From: Chthoniobacterales bacterium | Lineage (GTDB): Bacteria; Verrucomicrobiota; Verrucomicrobiia; Chthoniobacterales; UBA10450 | Reading direction: 5' to 3' | DNA: 57,627 nt | Assembly (NCBI GenBank): GCA_035274845.1 | Contig: DATENU010000014.1 | Span: 1-57,627, forward strand | Part shown: positions 32,153 through 40,342 of the stretch, piece by piece | How the letters are laid out: the number at the start of each line of letters is the position of its first letter | How positions within the stretch are numbered: position 1 is the stretch's first letter | Made by a program: the position numbers and the translations under genes | The notes under the pieces: model-generated | Database searches by the model: none | Told to the model about the DNA's origin: nothing | Seen by the model: only the letters and a program-made list of their open reading frames with translations

Positions 32153-34029
32153 TGGCGCTTCCGTTTCCTGAGCGCGAGCGCGAACCCGGCTACGATCACC
32201 GCCGCGGGCATCCCGGCGATGTTGAACCACTTGATCCGGTTCTCGAGCGAATCGATCTCCGACCGGAGCTTCTTGCGCATTTGTTTCAGCTGCGTTTTCG
32301 ATTCCGCTTCCTTCTTCCGAAAGCTGACCAGTTCCTGCTGCTGTTCGGGCGAAAGAATAAACCGCTGGTTGGCGTCCTTGTTCTGTTGCAGCTCGTTCAC
32401 TTTGCGCTGGGTCTCAGCGAGGCTTTGCTCGAGCTCCTTGATCTTGCTGCGGTAACTCGCGTCGGCCTCAGCCTGGAGTTTCTGCACGACCGTGAAGGGA
32501 CGTTCGCGCGACGCCCGGCTCCGGACCGTGATAAGGTTGCTGTCTCCGGCCAGTTGCTCGACCACGCTCTGGGCGAAGCTCAAATTGCTGTTGAGCGGCA
32601 TGATCAATCGTTGCCCGAGGCCCTGAATTTCTCGCACGGACAGCGGGTCCTGGATCATGTCCGCGTCGCCGATCAGGACGACGGCGCTCGGCTGGGCCGA
32701 TTCTTTCAATCCCGTTTCGGCCGGTTTTTCTTCCGGCTTCTGCTCAGCGGGACTCGCCGCCGGCTTTGGTTTGCCATCGGGGAAAGCCGTCTTGAATTTG
32801 CCGGTCAGCCGGAGCGCCAGGGAATATTCCGTCCCGGTGGCGGCGAAACTACTCGCGATTTGCCCGGGGGCCATCGCGGCCATCCGGGCATCGGTCACTG
32901 CTGAATTCTTCGAGGATTTGATCAGGATCGTTTTCGTGAGCCCGTCCGGCGGGGTCCCGGTGAAGGCACCGGCGAGCGCCATCAACAGATTGTCTGCCTG
33001 AGCCGAAACGACATCCTCCTTGTTGATGGCGGTTTCATTTAATGCCAGGACCGTGGGGTTGGGGCCTTGTTGCAACTGCGCCACATGCTCCATGTCGACG
33101 ACCACCGTGGCCGTGTCGAAGCTCAGGCCCCACGCTTTGAACAATTTGTCCAGGTTCGAGGTGCTCGGCGGCGGCATCCCTCCCATGGGCGACTGCGCCG
33201 ACCGGTCAAGCGCGCAGAGCGGATCGACAAACGCAACCAGCTTCCCGCCGCGCAGGACGAATTGGTCGAGCGCATACTGGGCGACGTCCGAAAAGTTCTT
33301 GGGATGAATCACGACCAGCACCTTGATGTCGTCGGGGATCTTGTCCGCCGTGACTTCGACCTGTTTGACGTTGAAGTCGCGTTTCAGCTCTGCCATGAAT
33401 GCCCACGGCGGCGTCCCGTTCTGGCCGCGTTGCGTCATGATCGGGTTCGTTTCGCCCATCACCGGTAACGGGCTCATCACGCCGATCACCGGCTTTTCAG
33501 CGGTGGTGACGCGCGCGATTGCCCGGGAAATGTCGTATTCGAGGAGCCGCTCACGGTCTGGCGTCAAAAACGGAAGCGCCTGTTTCTGGTCGAGCATCCC
33601 GACGCTGAGGCCGAGATAGATTCTCTCGCCGGTCCGTGTTTGTTGCGGTTCCACGCCGTCCAAACGCGCCGAGTCCTCCGCGTCAGAGTCCGGCTCCGGG
33701 TTCAATCGCTGGATCTCGATCTGGCCTTTGGACGCCTGCCGGTATTCGCCGAGCAAATCTTCGATCCGCTGGGCGTAATTCGTCAGGAAAACCGGCATCG
33801 CGCTGGCGTTCTTGGTGCAATAGAACCGGATCTGAACCGGCGTATCGAGCTTCGCCAAAATCGCCCGCGTCCCGGGCGACAGCGTATAAGCCTTCTCGCT
33901 CGTGAGATCGACCCGGGCCCGCGCGCGCGAGGCGATGAAGTTGATCGCGATCAGGATCAGGACCATCGCCACGATCCCGATCGTGGAATAGAGAAACGTC
34001 TCGAGCTGTTTCTTTTTGGTCGAATCCAT
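32149..34029 (-). CDS. GldG-family ABC transporter auxiliary component
   Basis: A 626-residue protein. It has a transmembrane helix near residues 15-35, then the GldG/ABC_transp_aux pattern (DLTSEKAYTLSPGTRAILAKL, PVQIRFYCTKNAS, FVDPLCALD), a coiled coil at about residues 530-600, and a C-terminal helix followed by RKRKRQ. In Bacteroidetes, GldG works with GldA and GldF in gliding. Elsewhere, including verrucomicrobia, the set is widespread without proven gliding, so a motility role is not implied. It sits 4 bp after the permease stop in the same operon. Confidence 0.92.
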   Translation of the reverse strand: MDSTKKKQLETFLYSTIGIVAMVLILIAINFIASRARARVDLTSEKAYTLSPGTRAILAKLDTPVQIRFYCTKNASAMPVFLTNYAQRIEDLLGEYRQASKGQIEIQRLNPEPDSDAEDSARLDGVEPQQTRTGERIYLGLSVGMLDQKQALPFLTPDRERLLEYDISRAIARVTTAEKPVIGVMSPLPVMGETNPIMTQRGQNGTPPWAFMAELKRDFNVKQVEVTADKIPDDIKVLVVIHPKNFSDVAQYALDQFVLRGGKLVAFVDPLCALDRSAQSPMGGMPPPSTSNLDKLFKAWGLSFDTATVVVDMEHVAQLQQGPNPTVLALNETAINKEDVVSAQADNLLMALAGAFTGTPPDGLTKTILIKSSKNSAVTDARMAAMAPGQIASSFAATGTEYSLALRLTGKFKTAFPDGKPKPAASPAEQKPEEKPAETGLKESAQPSAVVLIGDADMIQDPLSVREIQGLGQRLIMPLNSNLSFAQSVVEQLAGDSNLITVRSRASRERPFTVVQKLQAEADASYRSKIKELEQSLAETQRKVNELQQNKDANQRFILSPEQQQELVSFRKKEAESKTQLKQMRKKLRSEIDSLENRIKWFNIAGMPAAVIVAGFALALRKRKRQ

Positions 34030-34033
34030 AACG

Positions 34034-34849
34034 CTAGCCGGCCCGATGTGCGCGGATGATCACGCTGGTCGCGAACAGACAGAAAACGATCACCGACAGA
34101 AAAAAGATCACGTCCCGGGAATCGATCACCCCATTTTGGATGCTCTCGAAATGGGTCATCACGCTGAAGGCCGCGATGGTTTCAACCAGCCACGAGCTCG
34201 CCCATTGCGTGAGCAGATTCGTCACCGGCGGCCAGCCGGCCAGGATAAGGAAAAGGCAGAGCACCACCGAGAGAATGAAGCTGACGACCTGGTTGCGCGT
34301 CATGGCGGACGTCATGGCGGAGACCGACAGGTAAGCGCCGCAGAGGAGGAGGCTGCCGATGTAACTCGCGACGATCACGCCGTTGTCGGGATGGCCGAGG
34401 TAGTTGACGGTGATGACGATCGGAAAAGTCAGCGCCAGGGCAATCGCGAGCACCAGCCACGAGGCCAGGAATTTTCCGACAATCGCCTGCCACGGCGTAA
34501 TCGGCATTGTCAGGAGTAACTCGATCGTCCCGAGTCGCCGTTCCTCGGACCACATCCGCATCCCGACGGCCGGCACGAGAAACAGATACAACCATGGGTG
34601 CCAGACGAAAAAGCTGAGGAGATTCGCCTGGCCGCGTCCGAAAAAGTTGCCGACCATGAAGGTGAAGAAGCCGGTCAGGAGCAGGAAGATTACGATCAAA
34701 ACGTAGGCGACGGGGGAAGCGAAATAGCCGGTCACTTCGCGCTTTGCGATCGAGAGAATATGCCGAAGCGCGGTTCCGCCGGAGGGTTTCTCCGGCGCAA
34801 CGGTAGTGGCCTTGGTCGCTGAAGATTTGGTGAGGACCGCTTCGCTCAT
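34034..34849 (-). CDS. ABC-2-type permease (GldF-like)
   Basis: A 271-residue permease with six predicted helices, a cytoplasmic N-terminus (~30 residues) and motifs of the ABC-2 group: IAKREVTGYFASPVAYVLI near the start, SEERRLGTIELLLTMPIT and WQAIVGKF. It partners the ATPase at 34846, whose stop overlaps this start, and the GldG-like subunit downstream. Substrate unknown. Confidence 0.92.
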   Translation of the reverse strand: MSEAVLTKSSATKATTVAPEKPSGGTALRHILSIAKREVTGYFASPVAYVLIVIFLLLTGFFTFMVGNFFGRGQANLLSFFVWHPWLYLFLVPAVGMRMWSEERRLGTIELLLTMPITPWQAIVGKFLASWLVLAIALALTFPIVITVNYLGHPDNGVIVASYIGSLLLCGAYLSVSAMTSAMTRNQVVSFILSVVLCLFLILAGWPPVTNLLTQWASSWLVETIAAFSVMTHFESIQNGVIDSRDVIFFLSVIVFCLFATSVIIRAHRAG

Positions 34850-35808
34850 TCCGAATCCCCTTCCTGCTTCGTTTCTGGACGGGTGATGCCGCGGAAGACT
34901 TCATCCAGCCGGCCTTCTTCCGTGTGCAACTCTTCGATCTTCCACCGCTCCGTGAGGGCGATCTCGCTGATGGCCCGCGCCAATTCACCCGGCGCGCCGT
35001 TCTTCTTCGCGTAAGCCCGAATCGTCACGGGCGACTCGGCCAGGACGGTGCATTTTCCGACCGCTTGAAGTTGCTTGAGCCTCTGCGCGACCGCCGCCGC
35101 ATCTCCGCCGACCAATCGCACCGTTACCGCGCCGGCATGTTCCGAGCGCTGCTTCAATTCCTCCGGCGTCCCGTTCGCCACGATCCGGCCGCGATCGATG
35201 ATGATCGCGCGCGAGCAGGCGGCCTCGACCTCTTCGAGGATGTGGGTCGAGAAGATGATCGCCTTGGTTTCACCCATCTTGCGAATCAGCGTCCGGACCT
35301 CGTGCTTCTGGTTCGGGTCGAGCCCGTCAGTTGGCTCGTCCAAAATGAGAACTTCGGGATCGTGAATGATCGACTGCGCGAAACAGGTCCGGTGCCGGTA
35401 GCCCTTGGACAGAGTGTCGATGCTCTGGTGGAGGACCGAGTCGAGAAAGCACATCTCGACCACGCGCTCGATGGCCTCCTCCTTCGCGTCGCCGCGAAGT
35501 CCGCGGAGTTCGGCGGTGAAGCCCAGAAATCCCCGCACCGTCATGTCGGTGTAGGAAGGAGCGTTCTCCGGCAAATACCCGATCAGCCGTTTGGCCGGAA
35601 TCGGGTTGTCCAGCATATTGAACCCGCCCACCGAGACCTCGCCCGCCGACGGCGGAATGAACCCGGTAATCATCCGCATCGTGGTCGATTTGCCCGCGCC
35701 ATTGGGCCCGAGAAACCCAAGAACTTCCCCCGTTTTCACGGTGAACGACACCCCATCCACCGCCGTGATGGCCCCAAAAGTCTTCTTCAGATCCGTGACC
35801 TCGATCAT
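34846..35808 (-). CDS. ABC transporter ATP-binding protein (GldA-like)
   Basis: A 320-residue ATPase. The Walker A is GPNGAGKSTTMRM, followed by YLPENAPSYTDMTV, the signature LSKGYRHRTCFAQ, Walker B VLILDEPTDGLDP and the switch STHILEEVEAAC. The ~90-residue C-terminal extension ending with IEELHTEEGRLDEVFRGIT is typical for ATPases of the ABC-2/Gld group. It is the first gene of the minus-strand operon; a plausible promoter lies 15-45 bp upstream. Confidence 0.95.
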   Translation of the reverse strand: MIEVTDLKKTFGAITAVDGVSFTVKTGEVLGFLGPNGAGKSTTMRMITGFIPPSAGEVSVGGFNMLDNPIPAKRLIGYLPENAPSYTDMTVRGFLGFTAELRGLRGDAKEEAIERVVEMCFLDSVLHQSIDTLSKGYRHRTCFAQSIIHDPEVLILDEPTDGLDPNQKHEVRTLIRKMGETKAIIFSTHILEEVEAACSRAIIIDRGRIVANGTPEELKQRSEHAGAVTVRLVGGDAAAVAQRLKQLQAVGKCTVLAESPVTIRAYAKKNGAPGELARAISEIALTERWKIEELHTEEGRLDEVFRGITRPETKQEGDSE

Positions 35809-35830
35809 GCGTAAAAATTTTTCAGGACTT

Positions 35831-35860
35831 GTATGACACTCAATTTTTTCAAATCGTCAA
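35831..35860 (-). promoter_or_regulatory. Possible promoter of the Gld-type operon
   Basis: On the minus strand TTGACG (35860-35855) and TCATAC (35836-35831) are 18 bp apart, in an AT-rich patch that contrasts with the surroundings. The -10 is weak, so this is tentative. Confidence 0.35.
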
Positions 35861-36205
35861 GAGACTGACGGACATCGTGGGGTGGGCGATTTGAACCTTC
35901 TCCGGATCCCAAATGGTAAGTGGGAGAAGGGTTAGGGTCATATTTTTTGCTTTTCCATGCTGGCGCTTTTGAGCACCGCAGCATTCGGTCAGAGAAGACC
36001 GCCTATCCGAAACGCCATCCGCCCGCCGCTGCTTCGGCGGTGTGGGAGCGCCGGGTGCCTGCTAGACGCCGATGCCGCGCCCTCGATCCCTTGCTATTAG
36101 TAGCTTCGGAACGAGGAGAAGCTAACCCAGACGTCGGTGCCACGGAGGATTCCCATCGGAGCGAGGGAGGGCGGGACGTGCTTGGCGATAGAGGTGAAAA
36201 GTTTG
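35861..36205. other. Intergenic region with a degraded gene tail
   Basis: No intact gene. Its right half contains the TonB-C-like tail remnant described at 36097. The rest contains a GC-rich hairpin near 36032-36050 and a GTGGGAGCGCC-like stretch recalling the nested element at 42840. Nothing else is recognised. Confidence 0.45.
36097..36190 (-). pseudogene. Remnant of a TonB-C-like gene tail
   Basis: Read on the minus strand, the last codons give V-x-VSFSSFRSY then stop. This is almost the same C-terminus as the intact TonB-C protein at 38384 (VPVSFFSFRSY). Positions 36097-36126 match 38387-38416 at 26 of 30 bases. The part further upstream has no clear similarity and no start, so it looks like a leftover 3' end. 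Confidence 0.55.
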
Positions 36206-36709
36206 TTACTCCCGGATCTTGGGTGCGATAGCGATCGAGGGCTCCTGGATCGTTACGGCGGACAAAGTGCGTGCATTTGTCGCTGCTCCTCCGGCTCCCT
36301 GAGCGACGAAAGTAACCAAGATCGTAGAGCTTTTTCTCAGCGCGATGCGGAGCTCTTCTGTGATAACGAGTCGAGCATGCGCCGGTTGGAAAACGCCATC
36401 CGATTCGCTTCGAATTCCAGTTCCATAAAGCGCCAGATTGCCCACCGAGCGTCCGCGGGCCTCTGCGTCCGAGTGAACGAACACTTCGAAGTAAACGCCC
36501 GGTGGCCGTTCTGTCTCAATCTTGTCGAGATCGAGGACGACATCGGACGTGAGATCGGCCGCCGCCGCGAGCAATTGTTCCCGGTCCGCGGCAAGGCTGA
36601 CTTGAACAGTTACCGCATCAGATTGGGCCGGAATCACTATCGGAGGCAAACGCGCCGTGATTGTAAACGTCACGGCGGTCGCCGCCAAAAGCGAACGGAT
36701 CGGCCTCAA
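36206..36709 (-). CDS. Free-standing tyrosinase C-terminal-type domain
   Basis: A 167-residue protein whose body aligns with the last ~130 residues of the tyrosinase encoded just upstream. PGVYFEVFVHSD matches PNVYWEIYFGLP, SVGNLALYGTGIR matches YIGNLALFGGGVR, and VTFVAQGAGG matches LQFVARGAGT. It lacks all copper motifs. Such C-terminal domains in tyrosinases and plant polyphenol oxidases cover the active site; a separate copy could act as a lid or assembly partner, or be a relic of a longer protein with two such domains. The start is TTG at 36709, overlapping the tyrosinase TGA (TTGA). No convincing signal peptide is seen. Confidence 0.65.
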   Translation of the reverse strand: MRPIRSLLAATAVTFTITARLPPIVIPAQSDAVTVQVSLAADREQLLAAAADLTSDVVLDLDKIETERPPGVYFEVFVHSDAEARGRSVGNLALYGTGIRSESDGVFQPAHARLVITEELRIALRKSSTILVTFVAQGAGGAATNARTLSAVTIQEPSIAIAPKIRE

Positions 36710-38106
36710 TCCTTCTTTTCTTGTGAACGCCGAACCGAAATCACCGCGTTGCCGATGTTAACACTGGCATTGCTGCGCAATTCTTTCGGCTCGTTCGTTC
36801 CAGCGCCCCGCGCGACAAATTGGAGGAGGACTGGCCCCTGATTCTCCTGCGAGAGGCTTGCCTTCAGAGCCTCATCGATCCGAAACGCGAATGCCGCGCC
36901 ATGGGCGGCTCCGTGTCCCTCGGGGCCGCGCACGCCGCCGCCGAAGAGGGCGAGATTGCCGATGTAATGCGGGCTCTCCGAGGTGGCGCGCTCCTCCTTG
37001 GGCAGGCCAAAATAAATCTCCCAATAAACGTTGGGCTGGCGATCGGCGGTAACGTCGGTGAGCTGGAGCGCAAACTCTGTGTCCTTGCCAAGGGTCTTCG
37101 TCAATCGGTCTCGAAGTCGGCGGATGTCGATTTCAATCGGGCCCGGATCAGGCCCGGGCGGCCACTTGATCGGCGGCAACTTCAGCAGGATCTCGTAGAC
37201 GTTGATCCACCACGGCCACCGCCGGGGGCAGTACTGCTTCACCTGCGGCGGCTCGCCGGCATAGGTATAGTTGAGTTGCTCCTGCGCGCGAAGAATGTCG
37301 CAACCAGTCATTGTGACTTGCTTTGCGTTCTCGTCAAAGAAGACAAACTTTTTTGTTTTCCACGTTGAATCCGTCAGCGGATTGCTCCGCCCGCCGCCTT
37401 GCGCGAGCCAGGCGTTCCATATGCGATCGATATTGCAGTGATGCAGATAAAAGATCGGGTCCTGCGCGGCGGTCGACACGGACCCCATCCAGCCGCCGGT
37501 TGAGCCAAAAGCGATGTGAACCGCGGCGTGGGGGGTGCCTTCGAGATTCCCGCTAAATGAATTGAAAGCCAACTGCGGCAGGCACCCGGCTGTGGAAACT
37601 GTTGAAGCCTGCAAAAATGAGGTTCCGGCATTCCATCCGCTCCCGCGATCAGCATCAGGGACATGGAGTCCGGTGCCCGCTGCCCCAAAGGGTGGCGGAA
37701 GATGGCGCTCGGACGCTAACTCGTAATTCCAGAATGGAAGGGCGAAGTTCGGATCTCCCGATTGCTTGCGAATTATTCGTTCGAACCAGTAGAGGTACAT
37801 CCGGTGCCACGAAAGGAATTCAAGAGAGCCGTGCTCACACGTTCTCCACCCTGGGAATGAGCCGCTCAAAGTCGTCCCGTGGATCGCCGCCTGGTAGGCC
37901 CAGCTCAACGGGTTTGTGGCCGGCAATGCCTTCATCGCCGTGATGGCATTCCCGTAGGATACGAGCGCAGGTGTGGTAGCGGTCATCCCCCCGACATCCA
38001 TTCGTATGTTTGGAGAGGCCGCGAGTAACCTCCTGGCGTCGAATAACGTGGTACCCGCGACTGCGCCGACAGCGGTCTTTAGGAACTTTCTCCGTGTGTG
38101 GAACAT
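36706..38106 (-). CDS. Tat-exported tyrosinase (polyphenol oxidase)
   Basis: A 466-residue type-3 copper enzyme that oxidises phenols and catechols to quinones. The twin-arginine signal is TRRKFLKTAVGAVAG at the N-terminus. Copper A ligands are probably His76, His92 and His101 (CEHGSLEFLSWHR). Copper B ligands are His193, His197 and His223 (TPHAAVH, DPIFYLHHCNID). Cys90, next to His92, could form a thioether as in some tyrosinases. The C-terminal ~130 residues form a separate beta domain. The start at 38106 follows a clear ribosome binding site; export folded with copper fits the Tat signal. Confidence 0.93.
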   Translation of the reverse strand: MFHTRRKFLKTAVGAVAGTTLFDARRLLAASPNIRMDVGGMTATTPALVSYGNAITAMKALPATNPLSWAYQAAIHGTTLSGSFPGWRTCEHGSLEFLSWHRMYLYWFERIIRKQSGDPNFALPFWNYELASERHLPPPFGAAGTGLHVPDADRGSGWNAGTSFLQASTVSTAGCLPQLAFNSFSGNLEGTPHAAVHIAFGSTGGWMGSVSTAAQDPIFYLHHCNIDRIWNAWLAQGGGRSNPLTDSTWKTKKFVFFDENAKQVTMTGCDILRAQEQLNYTYAGEPPQVKQYCPRRWPWWINVYEILLKLPPIKWPPGPDPGPIEIDIRRLRDRLTKTLGKDTEFALQLTDVTADRQPNVYWEIYFGLPKEERATSESPHYIGNLALFGGGVRGPEGHGAAHGAAFAFRIDEALKASLSQENQGPVLLQFVARGAGTNEPKELRSNASVNIGNAVISVRRSQEKKD

Positions 38107-38110
38107 AATC

Positions 38111-38116
38111 ACCTCC
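38111..38116 (-). promoter_or_regulatory. Ribosome binding site of the tyrosinase gene
   Basis: GGAGGT on the minus strand, 4 nt ahead of the ATG at 38106. It overlaps an alternative in-frame ATG at 38118 and so decides the start in favour of 38106. Confidence 0.75.
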
Positions 38117-38258
38117 AATGCAGGCTAACCGTCCATATATTGAATACGGGAAATCAATCAGGAAGTTTCCCAAGGACAGGGTCGCGCTTTCATGCGTCGG
38201 GTCCAAGCATTTTAGATTTGAATTCAGCAGGTCGGGAGCGTCGCCGATGCGCGCTCAC

Positions 38259-38353
38259 CTAAGCGCTTGAGCCGCGAAGGGTCACGACACGAGCCAGAAG
38301 GGCAGCGCGGCGGGCGGGGACGTAGCTGGTGATAAGGACGGCGATGATCACCG
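38259..38353 (-). pseudogene. Remnant 3' end of an FtsX-type permease gene
   Basis: On the minus strand it reads IIAVLITSYVPARRAALL, then LRGSSA and stop. The intact permease at 39101 ends IIAVFIASYVPARRAALL and LRGSSA. The DNA aligns codon for codon with 39101-39195, about 86% identical over 90 bp (my count). No upstream part of a permease is present, so this is a copied gene end on the far side of the TonB-C gene. Confidence 0.75.
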
Positions 38354-38383
38354 GTCCTTCGGGGTGACTTCCACTATGCCCGA

Positions 38384-39064
38384 TTAGTAACTTCGGAAAG
38401 AGAAAAAGCTAACCGGCACGCGGACCTCGGCCAGCGCGCCCGGCTGGAACTTCATTTTCATCAACCGGTTAATGGCTCGGTCATCGAGTTCCTTAACACC
38501 CGTGGACTTGATCGGCCGCGCGTTCGCGACCGTCCCATCTGGTCGCAGCAAGAGGAGAAATAGGCCGGAGCCGTGTCCGAAATCGATATGGCGATTGACG
38601 GTCTCGGAAGGCGGCTCGTAGGTGATCAGGTTCATAACCTCCGGCCCGGTGATGGTTCGGCCCTTTACCGTTTTTGCAGAGATCACGTCCGGAAAGTGCG
38701 CGCCCCGTTCCAAGGTAATCTGGAGCGCGGTCCAAGTGTTGCCTGCTCCCCGACGCGCCACCACATCGACACCGGCGCCAGTCGTGATGTTGTCAAAGGT
38801 CGCGGCAGCCCCGCCCCGCAGAGTGATCTTCGTTGCCTTTTGCACACGCACGACAAAACGCGCTCCGAGCTCAATCGTGATCGTGCGGGCGGAGCCGTCG
38901 ATTGCTTTCACCTGGCCATAGAAACGCTGGACGTCGCCGGTCTTCGATAGAAGTGGACTTGGGGGGATAACGATATCCCGCGCTGCGTAGCTCGGGAAGC
39001 TAAGGCAAAAAAAGCAACTTACGAGCGAAACGCGAAGGATGGCGGTTAGCGAGGTGGTCATCAT
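38384..39064 (-). CDS. Exported protein with TonB C-terminal domain
   Basis: A 226-residue protein with a signal peptide (hydrophobic to SYAARD near residue 25). The central ~90-residue beta-rich part (YGQVKAIDGSARTITIELGAR) resembles DUF5666-like barrels. A TonB-C-type domain lies at the end (GLFLLLLRPDGTVANARPIK, ELDDRAINRLMKMKFQPGAL, VRVPVSFF). It has no transmembrane anchor or Pro-rich spacer as in true TonB, so it is probably periplasmic and not an energy transducer. It sits between the intact permease 3' end and a copied permease 3' end, suggesting it arrived or was duplicated with flanking sequence. Confidence 0.85.
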   Translation of the reverse strand: MMTTSLTAILRVSLVSCFFCLSFPSYAARDIVIPPSPLLSKTGDVQRFYGQVKAIDGSARTITIELGARFVVRVQKATKITLRGGAAATFDNITTGAGVDVVARRGAGNTWTALQITLERGAHFPDVISAKTVKGRTITGPEVMNLITYEPPSETVNRHIDFGHGSGLFLLLLRPDGTVANARPIKSTGVKELDDRAINRLMKMKFQPGALAEVRVPVSFFSFRSY

Positions 39065-39100
39065 GTTAAATTCGGATGGGATTTCCAAGCTGGTCGGTTG

Positions 39101-40342
39101 CTACGCGCTGGAGCCGCGCAAGGTGGCGACGGGAGCCAGGAGGGCGGCGCGGCGGGCGGGGACGTAGCTGGCGATGAAGACGGCGATGATGGCGAGAATG
39201 GTGGCCCAGAGATAGTGGCGCCAATCCCAGGTGACCAGGAAATGGTTGGCGTAAATCAGGCCGCGAATCCGGATCGGGATGCGGGAGACGGCCCAGGTCA
39301 AAAAGGCGCCGGCCAGGCAACCGACGAGCGAGCCGGCGGTGGCGATCATGGCGCCCTGCCAGAGAAAGATGGAAGAGATGTCGCGAGCGCGGTAACCCAT
39401 CGAACGCAGGATCGCGATCTCCTTGATCTTCGAGAGGACCGACATGGTGAGGACGTTGAAGATGCCGAAGCCGGCAAGCAGAATGATGAGCGAGACAGTG
39501 ATCGCGGCGGAAAGCCGGAGGGTGATGAAGAGCTGAAGGTTGGCTTCCTCGCGGTCCTGCCAGCTTTGGGCGTCGTGCTGGAAAAGTGTTTCGAAAGCAC
39601 GGGCCACGGCCGGAGCGCGGTCGGGATCGCGCAATTTGTAGAGGATGATCGAGGCGGCAAAGGGCTTGTGGAGGAGGGTCTGCGCGACCCGAACGTGACA
39701 ATAGACGCGAGCGGCATCGACCACGCCGACGCCGCTCCGTGCAATCGCGGCGATGGTGAACCGGCGGTAGTCGCCGCCGGGCGCAAGCAACTGCAGGCCA
39801 TCGCCCGGCCGCGCCTGGAGCGCGTTGCCGAGACGCGAACCGATGATGACGGCGTTCGGATTGTTCTGGAAATCGTCGAGGCTTCCCTCGGTAATTTGCT
39901 CCGCGAGGTTGGTGGTTTGGAGATGGGGCGCGGCGTCGATCCCATAAAGATCGACCGTCGCGTTTTCGAAGCCGGCCCGGGCACTGACGTTGCCGCGCAA
40001 GACTGCGGAGCAGGCCGCGACATCGGCGAATTGCCGGCTCACCCGCATGATCTCGGGCGCGTTCGTGATTCCATCGAGGGAATGACGCCGGGGCTGATTG
40101 GGGTCGCGGACATTTTTCGGCGGAACCAGGAGTCCGCTGTTGGCAGGCTGAAAGCGGGAACGCAGGAGAAGCGCGCCATTACTGCCGAGAGTTGAATCGA
40201 TAAAATTTTTCGCGAAACCCTGGGTTTGCGCCTGGGTGCAGATGAAAATGGCGACGCCGAAAACGACTCCGGAGAGACTCAGGATGAACGCGCGCTTGCG
40301 ATGGCTGAGAAAGCGCAGCGCAATGTAAAGCGTCGGCGTCAC
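39101..40342 (-). CDS. FtsX/MacB-type ABC permease
   Basis: A 413-residue permease of the LolC/E-MacB type: an N-terminal helix after RFLSHRKRAFILSLSGVVFG, a ~200-residue periplasmic domain, and three C-terminal helices with the FtsX motif (LAGFGIFNVLTMSVLSKIKE, IAILRSMGYRARDI) ending YVPARRAALLAPV. It needs an ATPase, but none is in this operon. The start is GTG at 40342, overlapping the adaptor stop (GTGA). Together with the adaptor and two TolC proteins it would form a tripartite exporter. Confidence 0.9.
   Translation of the reverse strand: MTPTLYIALRFLSHRKRAFILSLSGVVFGVAIFICTQAQTQGFAKNFIDSTLGSNGALLLRSRFQPANSGLLVPPKNVRDPNQPRRHSLDGITNAPEIMRVSRQFADVAACSAVLRGNVSARAGFENATVDLYGIDAAPHLQTTNLAEQITEGSLDDFQNNPNAVIIGSRLGNALQARPGDGLQLLAPGGDYRRFTIAAIARSGVGVVDAARVYCHVRVAQTLLHKPFAASIILYKLRDPDRAPAVARAFETLFQHDAQSWQDREEANLQLFITLRLSAAITVSLIILLAGFGIFNVLTMSVLSKIKEIAILRSMGYRARDISSIFLWQGAMIATAGSLVGCLAGAFLTWAVSRIPIRIRGLIYANHFLVTWDWRHYLWATILAIIAVFIASYVPARRAALLAPVATLRGSSA

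Noticed and set aside
34846..35808. GldA/F/G set taken as evidence of gliding motility
   Set aside because: The same ABC set is widespread in non-gliding bacteria and no other gld or spr genes are present here.
38384..39064. True TonB energy transducer
   Set aside because: No anchor plus Pro-rich spacer, and no ExbB/ExbD nearby; only the C-terminal fold is TonB-like.
39098..40195. 365-codon plus-strand frame opposite the FtsX permease
   Set aside because: Gly/Asp/Glu-rich antisense product without motifs; the permease frame has strong FtsX motifs.
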